A stretch of 45,025 nt of DNA, taken from contig JAFWWU010000027.1 of assembly GCA_017523285.1 (NCBI GenBank), forward strand, positions 1 to 45,025, in the 5' to 3' direction. Below the pieces are notes generated by a model. The model was not told where the DNA came from, did not search any database, and worked only from the letters and a program-made list of their open reading frames with translations. The DNA comes from Ruminococcus sp. (GTDB lineage Bacteria; Bacillota; Clostridia; Oscillospirales; Ruminococcaceae). A program made the translations under genes and the position numbers. This document shows, piece after piece, positions 25,728 to 33,032 of this stretch; position 1 is the first letter of the stretch; every line of letters begins with the position of its first letter.

Positions 25728-27164
25728 ATGAATAACCGCAACCTTACAATGCTTACCGATTTTTATGAAATAACAATGTCAAACGGATTTCTTGAAAACG
25801 GAAAAGCAGATGAAATAGTTTATTTTGATATGTTTTTCCGCAGAGTTCCAGATAATGCGGGCTTTGCAATTATGGCAGGTCTTGAGCAGCTTATTGAGTA
25901 TATCCGCAGTTTAAGCTTTACTGAAAGCGATATTGAATATCTGAGAAGCAAGAAAATGTTCAGCGAGAAATTCCTCGCATATCTTGAAAAATTCAGATTT
26001 GAGTGTGATATATGGGCAATTCCCGAAGATACTCCGATTTTTCCGAACGAGCCGATAGTAAAGGTAAAAGGCCCTGCAATTCAGGCACAATTCATTGAAA
26101 CAATGGTGCTTCTTACGATTAACCATCAGAGCCTTATCGCTACAAAGGCAAATAGAATTGTAACAGCCGCAGATGGCAGACCTGTTATGGAATTCGGCTC
26201 ACGCAGAGCGCAGGGCTATGACGGAGCAATTTACGGTGCAAGAGCCGCATATATCGGCGGATGCAGCGGCACAGCCTGCACAATATCCGAAAGAGATTTC
26301 GGAGTAAAGGCTCTCGGAACAATGGCTCACAGCTGGGTACAGCTTTACGATACCGAGCTTGAAGCATTCCGTGCTTATGCAAAGGCATATCCCGATAGCT
26401 GTACATTCCTTGTTGATACCTATAATGTGTTGAAATCAGGTGTTCCTAATGCGATTACTGTATTCAAGGAGCTTGAGAAAAGCGGTCACAGGGGAGTAGG
26501 CATAAGAATTGACAGCGGAGATATTGCGTATCTTTCCAAAAAGGCAAGAAAGATGCTCAATGACGCAGGACTTGACTATATAAATATAGTAGCATCAAAC
26601 TCTCTCGATGAGTATATCATAAGGGATTTGCTTATTCAGGGGGCTGAAATTGACAGCTTCGGTGTAGGTGAAAGGCTTATTACATCAAAATCCGAGCCTG
26701 TATTCGGTGGAGTATATAAGCTTGTTGCAGTTGAAAGAAACGGAAAAGTCATTCCTAAGATTAAGATTTCGGAAAATGTAATCAAGATTACAAATCCCGG
26801 AAATAAGGAATTGTGGCGACTTTTTGACAATCAGACAGGAAAAGCAATTGCCGATGTAATTACTGTTGAGGGAGAAATTATTGACGACAGCAAGCCGTAT
26901 GTTATATTCAATCCTGAGCAGACCTATAAAAAGAAGAAGGTAACTGATTTTACGGCAAAGAAAATGCTTGTAAAAATAGCCGAAAACGGAAAAATCGTGT
27001 ATAATCTTCCTGATATAGAAGGAATAAGAGAATATACAAAGCAGCAGCTTTCTACAATATGGGATGAAGTGAAGCGTTTTGAAAATCCGCATGAGTATTA
27101 TGTAGATTTATCAAAGCAGTTATGGGATTTGAAACAGCAGCTTCTTAATGAAAATTATGTATAA
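25728..27164 (+). CDS. pncB: Nicotinate phosphoribosyltransferase
   Basis: Joins nicotinate and PRPP to nicotinate mononucleotide with ATP, in NAD salvage. The 478-residue protein starts with the conserved LTMLTDFYEITMSNGF, has FGSRRAQGYDGA (phosphate-binding region), the GTMAHSWVQ loop with the catalytic His, VDTYNVLKSG, and the RIDSGDIAYLS and VASNSLDEY PRPP-binding segments. Length is normal for the longer clostridial class. AAGGAGG eight bases before the ATG. It is the last plus-strand gene before a terminator. Confidence 0.95.
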   Translation: MNNRNLTMLTDFYEITMSNGFLENGKADEIVYFDMFFRRVPDNAGFAIMAGLEQLIEYIRSLSFTESDIEYLRSKKMFSEKFLAYLEKFRFECDIWAIPEDTPIFPNEPIVKVKGPAIQAQFIETMVLLTINHQSLIATKANRIVTAADGRPVMEFGSRRAQGYDGAIYGARAAYIGGCSGTACTISERDFGVKALGTMAHSWVQLYDTELEAFRAYAKAYPDSCTFLVDTYNVLKSGVPNAITVFKELEKSGHRGVGIRIDSGDIAYLSKKARKMLNDAGLDYINIVASNSLDEYIIRDLLIQGAEIDSFGVGERLITSKSEPVFGGVYKLVAVERNGKVIPKIKISENVIKITNPGNKELWRLFDNQTGKAIADVITVEGEIIDDSKPYVIFNPEQTYKKKKVTDFTAKKMLVKIAENGKIVYNLPDIEGIREYTKQQLSTIWDEVKRFENPHEYYVDLSKQLWDLKQQLLNENYV

Positions 27165-27198
27165 GTATATATGGGCAGACATCATCCGCCCGCAAAAT

Positions 27199-27224
27199 AA
27201 GGGTATCGGAAATCCGATACCCTT
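27199..27224. terminator. Terminator between pncB and the barnase operon
   Basis: 12-bp perfect inverted repeat AAGGGTATCGGA/TCCGATACCCTT, T-rich on both sides. The same stem occurs again at 31778-31804. Confidence 0.85.
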
Positions 27225-27238
27225 ATTATTTACATATC

Positions 27239-27508
27239 TTACATATCACCGCTGAAAGTGATATATTTATTCTCTTTTTCAGCCTGTCCGAGCAGTTTTA
27301 CAAGCACTTTTGCATAGTTTCCGAGATTATCGTAGAGTGCTTCATAGTTTATGATTTCAATTTCTGTTTCCTTGTGAATATCTGTGATACAGTCATACAG
27401 AGCGTCAAGGTTTTTTCCGTAGGTTTCGGGAAAATCAAGCTGTGAGGCGAATAATTCGTGAAGCTGTATGCGGTTTGTAATGATTCTGCCGTCAATAGTA
27501 ACTTTCAT
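27239..27508 (-). CDS. Barstar family ribonuclease inhibitor
   Basis: Cytoplasmic inhibitor protecting the producer from the barnase encoded next to it. The 89-residue length equals that of Bacillus barstar, and the key helix YGKNLDALYDCITD lines up residue for residue, with D35 and D39, which in barstar plug the barnase active site. Acidic residues follow in LLGQAEKENKYITF. Its ATG begins two bases beyond the barnase stop, so the two are translationally coupled. Toxin first and antidote second is the arrangement here. Confidence 0.93.
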   Translation of the reverse strand: MKVTIDGRIITNRIQLHELFASQLDFPETYGKNLDALYDCITDIHKETEIEIINYEALYDNLGNYAKVLVKLLGQAEKENKYITFSGDM

Positions 27509-27510
27509 AG

Positions 27511-28125
27511 CTATTCCTCATTTCCGTATAAGAGTTCAAAGGTTTCGTAGTGGTCATCTGTATAATAGATAAGACCGTCATTTGAGAAAACAATGCGTTT
27601 TGCCCCTCGTTTTTTAGCTCCGAGAGTATCAATATCGCACTCGGTGTATTTTCTGCCGTCCTTTTCGGGCAGGATACCCTCATAGTTGCCGAAATGGCTT
27701 CCGCCTATGCACTTTCCTTTAGCGTAAGGCTCAAGCGAGCCGCCTTCCCAGCCGAGCTTTTCGGCTTCTTTTTTTGTGATGAAGTTCTGCGGCAGTTTAT
27801 TATATGTATGGATGTAGAGTGCAACGTCTTCCTTTGAGGTGTATGTGCCGTTTTCATCGATTTTCGGTTCTGTCTGTGCCTCTGTGGGAGGTTCGGTTGG
27901 CGGTGCGGTGGTTGTCTGTTCCTGTGTTTCGGGTTCGGTTGTGACGATTTCCGATGAATCCGCTTCGGTTGAATCGTTTTTGCTTGTTGCGTCAATAACC
28001 TCGATAATTTTGCTTGATGAATCGGCTGTTGAGGATTCTTCAAGCGTCTGACATCCTGTAAGCGAGAAAAGAAACAGGGATGTTATAAACAGACATAAAA
28101 AGCTTTTGAATTTAAAATTTTTCAT
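27511..28125 (-). CDS. Lipoprotein-anchored barnase-type ribonuclease
   Basis: Guanyl-preferring extracellular RNase of the barnase family fused to a lipoprotein signal and spacer. The signal peptide ends in the lipobox LTGC with lipidated Cys at 25; residues 30-90 form a Ser/Thr/Glu/Pro-rich spacer (TTTAPPTEPPTEAQTEP); the barnase domain is 95-200. All catalytic positions are present: K118 (K27 in barnase), E162 in TECDID (E73), R173 and R177 (R83, R87), H192 in DDHYETF (H102). It should thus be active RNase held on the outer membrane face. Barnase-like proteins are used in competition or RNA scavenging. Next to barstar, and 11 bases after an unknown membrane gene. Confidence 0.93.
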   Translation of the reverse strand: MKNFKFKSFLCLFITSLFLFSLTGCQTLEESSTADSSSKIIEVIDATSKNDSTEADSSEIVTTEPETQEQTTTAPPTEPPTEAQTEPKIDENGTYTSKEDVALYIHTYNKLPQNFITKKEAEKLGWEGGSLEPYAKGKCIGGSHFGNYEGILPEKDGRKYTECDIDTLGAKKRGAKRIVFSNDGLIYYTDDHYETFELLYGNEE

Positions 28126-28135
28126 TTTTTTCTCC

Positions 28136-29230
28136 TTAATATTCTTCTAAAGTATAAACAGTTCTGATATAGTTGTCGTTTCCTTCTTCGTAGTGACCTG
28201 CAATTATTATTCTGTCATAAGCTGTAAGATAAGTGTCGTTATCCAAATTATCAATCTCACATACTTCAACCTGTTCATTATCAATTACAAGAAATTGATA
28301 TGTTCTATCATTGTTTATAAGATAAACATCATTTCCGCAGTCGCTTATATACTCAAATACAATAGAGTTGTTTGACGGATAGAAAACAGGTGAGTTATCA
28401 GAAAAGTTGATTACATAATCTTTTTTATCGGTTTTGACGTGTATAAGATTATTTTTAATTTTTCTGAAAGATTCGACATTGATATCAAGTTTTGTGAATT
28501 GAGGTTCATCATCTCTAAGATGAATATAGCCGCTGTAATCTTCGGTATATATGAAAAGTATTTCATCTGAAACCCATTCATATTTTTCGAAAAACGGGAT
28601 ATCTTTATAAGCAATTTTATTTGAGTCAGAAAGATATATTCTATTTTTATTATCTGTTTTAGAATATGAAATAGCATATTTGGAGTAATCAGAGGTGTCA
28701 TCGTTGTAACCATAGGTGACTTTTATGGTTTTACCGGATCGACTTCCGTCAAGATTGTATAAACGAGAGTTAAGTTCTATCAGTATATCCGGTGAATAGT
28801 AAGTGTAGTATTCAGCGTTGCTCCATAAATCAAATCTACCTCTTCCTTTTTTAATTACTTTTCCATCAGCTGAAGCGAATACATATTTTTTTGAATCTCC
28901 CAAAGCCGCACGATAGACTGATAGATTCTGATGAACGAGTATGAGTGTTTGTCCTTGTGAATCTTCAATCATATATTCTGTTGCAAATGATTTTTTTAAA
29001 TAATATTTATCATTGATTTTTATTTCATCGGGGAGTGAAGAGGTAGTGCTGTATTTAATGCTTTCGTATTTTTCTCGAAGTTCTGAATTGCGGTTAGCAA
29101 CACAGCTTCCGATTAATATAAGCATAACTAAATCTATGCCAAATATAAATAATGTACCTAAACAACCTATATAAGTTAATGGAGATTTAAAATTAAAGTA
29201 ACGTGCAATAACAGAAAATGGATTTTTCAT
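28136..29230 (-). CDS. Single-pass membrane protein of unknown function, upstream of barnase
   Basis: I do not recognise this gene. The 364-residue product has one membrane helix (about 20-44) after a short basic N-terminus and a long exported domain rich in Tyr, Asp, Asn and Ser, made of repeated short strands (LVHQNLSVYRAAL, KYVFASADGK, DEILFIYTEDYSGYIHLRDD, DVYLINNDRTYQFLVID) suggestive of a beta-propeller. No catalytic motif is evident. It is the first gene of the minus-strand set with barnase and barstar, 11 bases ahead of barnase. It might support export or surface display of the RNase, or just sense the envelope; both are speculation. Confidence 0.7.
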   Translation of the reverse strand: MKNPFSVIARYFNFKSPLTYIGCLGTLFIFGIDLVMLILIGSCVANRNSELREKYESIKYSTTSSLPDEIKINDKYYLKKSFATEYMIEDSQGQTLILVHQNLSVYRAALGDSKKYVFASADGKVIKKGRGRFDLWSNAEYYTYYSPDILIELNSRLYNLDGSRSGKTIKVTYGYNDDTSDYSKYAISYSKTDNKNRIYLSDSNKIAYKDIPFFEKYEWVSDEILFIYTEDYSGYIHLRDDEPQFTKLDINVESFRKIKNNLIHVKTDKKDYVINFSDNSPVFYPSNNSIVFEYISDCGNDVYLINNDRTYQFLVIDNEQVEVCEIDNLDNDTYLTAYDRIIIAGHYEEGNDNYIRTVYTLEEY

Positions 29231-29276
29231 ATTGTTTCCTACCTTATGTATTAATGGTAATTGCTTTATTGCCTAT

Positions 29277-29305
29277 AGTTTATCACATATTTTCAGAAAT
29301 TTCAA
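29277..29305 (-). promoter_or_regulatory. Promoter of the barnase-barstar operon
   Basis: On the minus strand TTGAAA (29300-29305), a 17-base spacer and TAAACT (29277-29282), 46 bases before the start of the unknown membrane gene. Confidence 0.5.
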
Positions 29306-29400
29306 TAAAAACACGAAAATTGTAATATTTTGTTATTGAATTGAGAAAATTTAAGGCAACATCCATAATTATGCAGATATTGCCAAAAAAACAATATTTC

Positions 29401-29429
29401 TTGACATTTTATACTGAGCGTGTTATAAT
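29401..29429 (+). promoter_or_regulatory. Perfect sigma-A promoter of the LacI-GGDEF gene
   Basis: TTGACA (29401-29406), exactly 17 bases, TATAAT (29424-29429): a full consensus match, then a GGAGG site and a GTG start. Confidence 0.82.
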
Positions 29430-29467
29430 TATTTTGATATATTATACAATTTTTCGGAGGTGGATTT

Positions 29468-31771
29468 GTGAATAAACGCTTGAATATCGGTCTTATTGTT
29501 CCGTCTGCGGATAACGAAAATACTGCTGAAATTATAAGCGGTGCTGTTAAAAGTGCAGAGGCAAACAACGTCAATCTTTTCATTATTCCTGTAAAATACA
29601 TAAGACATGATTACAGAAAAAAAGAAGATACAACATATCATTATCAGTTTACAAATCTGCTTGAATATATTACTCCTAAATGTCTTGACGGTGTGATTAT
29701 AGAATCCGCTTCTATCGGTACTTTTGTTAATGCCGAAGAAATAAAGAAGGCAATGAGGAGTTTTATCGATATCCCGATTGTCACCATTGCTCAGAAAATC
29801 GACGATATATCTTCAATCAGCTTTAATTGTGACGGCTTAAAGGACGCTATACGTCATCTTATAACTGTGCATAGAAAAAAGCATATTGCATTTGTAAGCG
29901 GTCCGTCATCGAATGAGGATTCCACAAACAGATACAACGCTTATCGTGAAGTATTGAGGGAGTTTGATATTCCGTTTGACAAATCGCTTTATGCTGTGGG
30001 TGACCTCAGCGAATTCAGTCATAATGCTGTAAGAGAGATTATGCTGAATAATCCCGATGTAGATGCTTTCTGCTTTGCCAATGACCGTATGGCTATAGCA
30101 GGTTATGAGGTTATTGCGGAAAACGGAAGAAGCGTAGGCAAGGATATTGCTGTTGTCGGATACGATGACGCTGTATCTTCTATGAAGATAGAACCAAAGC
30201 TTACTACTGTGCATACAGATATGTCTTATATGGCGTATAAGGCGCTTGAACAGTGCATAAATTGCATAAAGACAGGAACGAGAAACGATACTGTTCTTAA
30301 ATCTCAGGCTGTTTTCAGAGAGTCATGCGGATGTAGCTCACTGCTCAGCGATTTCAAATTCAAATTTGAGAGAACTGCTCTTGTTGAGTATAGCTGGGAA
30401 GAGCTTGTGAATGATGTTTCGGTTCTGTTCAACTGTGATATATCCGCCGCAGGTCTAGAGCCTATGTTTGAATATGCAGGCAGACTTGTAAAATATGCCG
30501 AGGGCGAAAATGAAAAAATAGACGTTACAGACGAGGTTCTGCTTTCGCTTTACAGAAAAATTGATTTCGATATGCTCGAATTTGATGTTTTCCTTTACGG
30601 TCTTGGAGTGCTTAAGAAGAAAATCCTTGATATTGCTTTTGATAACGGGCGATATAAGGCGATGGGCGAGATGACCGAGAAGATTACAAAGTTCCTTATT
30701 TGCAACGGATATGAAATAATACATAAAATTGAAAAGAGAAACAAAGTTCGTTATACCTCCACAGGAGAGGCTGTAAACAGCTTTATTTCGAATATCGATA
30801 AGAATGACAGCTTTTATACTTCAATTTGTCATAATCTTAACGGACTTGGTGTAAAAAGCTCGCATCTATTCCTTAATCAGCAGGTTGTGAACTGCTATGT
30901 GAACGGAGTGTGGCGACGTCCCGAAAAAATGAAATATGTATGCTTCTCTGAGGAGGGAATTGTTCAGGAGAATAGTGTGAATACTGTTGTAAACACAGAT
31001 GAAATTTTCAGACTCTGCTCGGAATCTGACAGACAGCATACAATTCTTATATCCCCGCTTTATTTTGCCGCTGAAAACTACGGAATTCTTGCAGCAGAGC
31101 TTGATATAAGGGATTATTCGTATTTTTCTGCTGTTATTCTCGATCAGGTCAATATTGCTCTTAAAATGAAATACCTTACCGAAGAGCAGGTTAAAATTCA
31201 TCAGAAGCTTCGTGAAAACCTTGAACAGATGAAGGATAACAACGAAAAGCTTACTAACGCTTCGATAATGGATGAGCTTACAGGAATTATGAACAGACGT
31301 GGATTTATCCAGTCGGCTTCGGAAATAATCTCAATGCCCGAAAACAAGGGCAGAGAAGCTCTGCTTGTATTTATCAGTATGAATAATATTAAAAAGGTGA
31401 ATGCTTCGTTTGGTAATACTGAGGGAGATTTTGCTCTTAAATCTATCGCAAATATCATCAAACGCTGTTTCAGAGGCAGGGATATTGTTGCAAGAATAGG
31501 CGGAGATGAATATGCCGCATTTGCTTTTGTGGAGGTTCCTGATATTCAGGAAATCCTTAAAAGAAGAATTGCTCAGTATTTCGATGACCTTAATCAGAAA
31601 AGCGGTAAGCCGTATTTCATTACCGTAAGTCTTGGAATGTATAAATTCAATTGCGGACCTAAAGTAGCTTTATCCGATGTGATGAAACATACAGACGAAT
31701 CGCTCAGAGAAAACAAAAAAAATAAGCCAAGCGGCATAATGAAGCCGACAAAGCTTAGTCTTACAATATAA
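29468..31771 (+). CDS. LacI-type sensor fused to a GGDEF domain
   Basis: Multidomain signalling protein, 767 residues, with a GTG start preceded by GGAGG. Residues 1-285 match the periplasmic-binding-protein-like ligand domain of LacI/GalR regulators (GLIVPSADNENTAEI, IAFVSGPSSNEDS, DAFCFANDRMAIAGYEV, VVGYDDA) but no DNA-binding domain or membrane segment is present, so it probably senses a cytosolic ligand. Residues 285-570 are of unclear fold, a coil spans 570-600, then a GGDEF domain with GGDEY at 678-682 and an RxxD I-site at 669-672. In the metal strand VFISMNN the expected Asp is Ser637, although the guanine-contacting N645 and D654 remain. Cyclase activity is therefore doubtful; c-di-GMP binding at the I-site remains possible. 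Confidence 0.85.
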   Translation: MNKRLNIGLIVPSADNENTAEIISGAVKSAEANNVNLFIIPVKYIRHDYRKKEDTTYHYQFTNLLEYITPKCLDGVIIESASIGTFVNAEEIKKAMRSFIDIPIVTIAQKIDDISSISFNCDGLKDAIRHLITVHRKKHIAFVSGPSSNEDSTNRYNAYREVLREFDIPFDKSLYAVGDLSEFSHNAVREIMLNNPDVDAFCFANDRMAIAGYEVIAENGRSVGKDIAVVGYDDAVSSMKIEPKLTTVHTDMSYMAYKALEQCINCIKTGTRNDTVLKSQAVFRESCGCSSLLSDFKFKFERTALVEYSWEELVNDVSVLFNCDISAAGLEPMFEYAGRLVKYAEGENEKIDVTDEVLLSLYRKIDFDMLEFDVFLYGLGVLKKKILDIAFDNGRYKAMGEMTEKITKFLICNGYEIIHKIEKRNKVRYTSTGEAVNSFISNIDKNDSFYTSICHNLNGLGVKSSHLFLNQQVVNCYVNGVWRRPEKMKYVCFSEEGIVQENSVNTVVNTDEIFRLCSESDRQHTILISPLYFAAENYGILAAELDIRDYSYFSAVILDQVNIALKMKYLTEEQVKIHQKLRENLEQMKDNNEKLTNASIMDELTGIMNRRGFIQSASEIISMPENKGREALLVFISMNNIKKVNASFGNTEGDFALKSIANIIKRCFRGRDIVARIGGDEYAAFAFVEVPDIQEILKRRIAQYFDDLNQKSGKPYFITVSLGMYKFNCGPKVALSDVMKHTDESLRENKKNKPSGIMKPTKLSLTI

Positions 31772-31777
31772 AAATAT

Positions 31778-31804
31778 AAGGGTATCGGAAAAGCCGATAC
31801 CCTT
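31778..31804. terminator. Terminator between convergent genes
   Basis: Stem AAGGGTATCGG/CCGATACCCTT with a 5-base loop, ending the LacI-GGDEF gene and the Lys/Ala-rich gene opposite. Same stem as at 27199-27224. Confidence 0.82.
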
Positions 31805-31818
31805 TGCTGTTTTACTGA

Positions 31819-32214
31819 TTAATAAAGATCGAAATCACCGAAAACGTCACCGTTGATAACGTAGAATACCTTGTTGATTTCAGGTCTTACATATACGTTT
31901 ACAGACTTGATTGTCTTAACTCCTGCGAGTTCCTTTGACTTAGCAATAAGAGCTTCAGCAGTGATTTCATTGCCGCCGAGCTGGATGAAAACTTCTTCCT
32001 TAGCCTTTGTAGCTGTTTTTGTTGTTTTAGAAGCTGTCTTAGCCTTTGCAGGTGCTTTAGCAGCAGTTTTAGTAGCTGTCTTAGCTTTTGATGCTGTTTT
32101 AGCAGCAGGTTTCTTTGCAGTTGCAGTTTCTGTTACAGGTGTTGCAGTTTTTTCTGTTGCAGCTGTTTCAACAGCTTTAGCAGTAGTTTCCTTTTTTTCC
32201 TTAGCAGTTGCCAT
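31819..32214 (-). CDS. Lys/Ala/Thr-rich protein with a small C-terminal domain (DUF6465-like)
   Basis: The product (131 residues) has a highly basic low-complexity first half made of K-T-A and K-A repeats (about residues 1-72), resembling the DNA-binding tail of histone H1-like proteins, and a compact second half FIQLGGNEITAEALIAKSKELAG...YVRPEINKVFYVINGD of about 55 residues that resembles DUF6465. The frame is open far upstream, but AGGAGG ten bases before the ATG at 32214 fixes the start. It has a perfect consensus promoter, implying strong expression. A nucleoid-associated role is suggested by the tail (inference). The DUF assignment is from memory of the domain pattern. Confidence 0.75.
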   Translation of the reverse strand: MATAKEKKETTAKAVETAATEKTATPVTETATAKKPAAKTASKAKTATKTAAKAPAKAKTASKTTKTATKAKEEVFIQLGGNEITAEALIAKSKELAGVKTIKSVNVYVRPEINKVFYVINGDVFGDFDLY

Positions 32215-32322
32215 AATTGGATATCCTCCTGAAAAATATGATAAAATTATTTCAAGTGATTTACCTGCATAGCAGGAAAAATCATTGTTTTTGCAAAGCA
32301 CAGCATTGATGCTTACAATGAG

Positions 32323-32351
32323 ATTATAAACTTTTTTTTCCAATTTGTCAA
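32323..32351 (-). promoter_or_regulatory. Perfect sigma-A promoter of the Lys/Ala-rich gene
   Basis: On the minus strand TTGACA (32346-32351), exactly 17 bases, TATAAT (32323-32328). The leader to the start codon is about 100 bases. Confidence 0.8.
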
Positions 32352-32521
32352 GAAAAACGCGATAAATACGACAAAATGACGATGCGAGGCGCATATACAG
32401 CGATATTTCGAGCATATTGCACAATAAACAGCAGTTTAAAAATGTGTAATTATTACTAATGGTATATGATAGGGCGTTTTTTACACTTGTGTAGATATAA
32501 TCAATCGAAAAAAGCATATAA

Positions 32522-32794
32522 AAGAAAAATGCACCCTTATAAAAAGGGTGCAGATGGAATTAGGCTTGACTATCGGTTAAACCGTAGGCACTGCAAGCCT
32601 GCCATAGATGAAAAAAGTTATTTCTTTTACTTAATGTTTGCGTTTTCGATTCGGCAAAATCGAAAAACTTTGATTAAAAAATCAAATCATCTCCATATAT
32701 GTCTATGGCTAACATTCAGAATACAATAAACAGTATCACATACATGAGAGGGGGATACATGATACTATGTATTGTAGCTTCTTTCCCAAATGTC
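32522..32794 (-). ncRNA. Candidate structured RNA of about 270 nt, family unknown
   Basis: The 818-base gap 32215-33032 holds no protein gene. On the minus strand a promoter (32801-32829) would start RNA near 32794, and a strong terminator ends it at about 32525. In order the RNA holds: a long hairpin with TACAATA/TATTGTA and AGTATCA/TGATACT arms (32722-32776) and a C-rich loop; an 8-bp pair GCCATAGA/TCTATGGC (32601-32608 with 32702-32709) enclosing two hairpins (32643-32666 and 32669-32686); a stem AGGCTTG/CAAGCCT (32562-32568, 32594-32600) with a small inner stem; and the terminator. No tRNA-like end, RNase P, SRP, T-box or 6S-type pairing of the two ends was found. Whether it is a separate RNA or a leader of the gene at 32214 is open. 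Confidence 0.6.
32525..32552 (-). terminator. Terminator of the candidate RNA
   Basis: Perfect 9-bp stem TGCACCCTT/AAGGGTGCA, 5-base loop, followed on the minus strand by TTTTTCTTTT. Confidence 0.88.
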
Positions 32795-32800
32795 AATTAC

Positions 32801-32829
32801 ATTATAAGCTATTAACGATTTATTTACAA
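32801..32829 (-). promoter_or_regulatory. Promoter of the candidate RNA
   Basis: On the minus strand TTGTAA (32824-32829), a 17-base spacer and TATAAT (32801-32806). The further upstream stretch (32830-32988) is very AT-rich and otherwise empty. Confidence 0.6.
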
Positions 32830-32988
32830 TTACATTTTATGCACTTAAATGCACAAATGTATACTATATCGTGTTTTTTGAGGTTAATTTTTTATTAATA
32901 TGTAAATACATATAATAATATTCATTTTTTATAAATATTATGCTCGTTATAGTATTTTGATGAACATATAACAGTATAAACAAACAAT

Positions 32989-33014
32989 AAAGACAGGCAC
33001 TTAAGCCTGTCTTT
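32989..33014 (-). terminator. Terminator of the carbohydrate-binding lipoprotein gene
   Basis: 10-bp stem AAAGACAGGC/GCCTGTCTTT with a 6-base loop, 18 bases after the stop, followed on the minus strand by ATTGTTTGTTT. Confidence 0.88.
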
Positions 33015-33032
33015 AAAATGATATTGTCGCTA

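Noticed and set aside
32522-32794. Identification of the structured RNA as tmRNA, RNase P, SRP, 6S or T-box RNA
   Set aside because: There is no tRNA-like acceptor/T-loop, no conserved RNase P or SRP core, no long pairing of the two ends as in 6S, and no T-box GGTGGNACC-type motif; it is left without a family.
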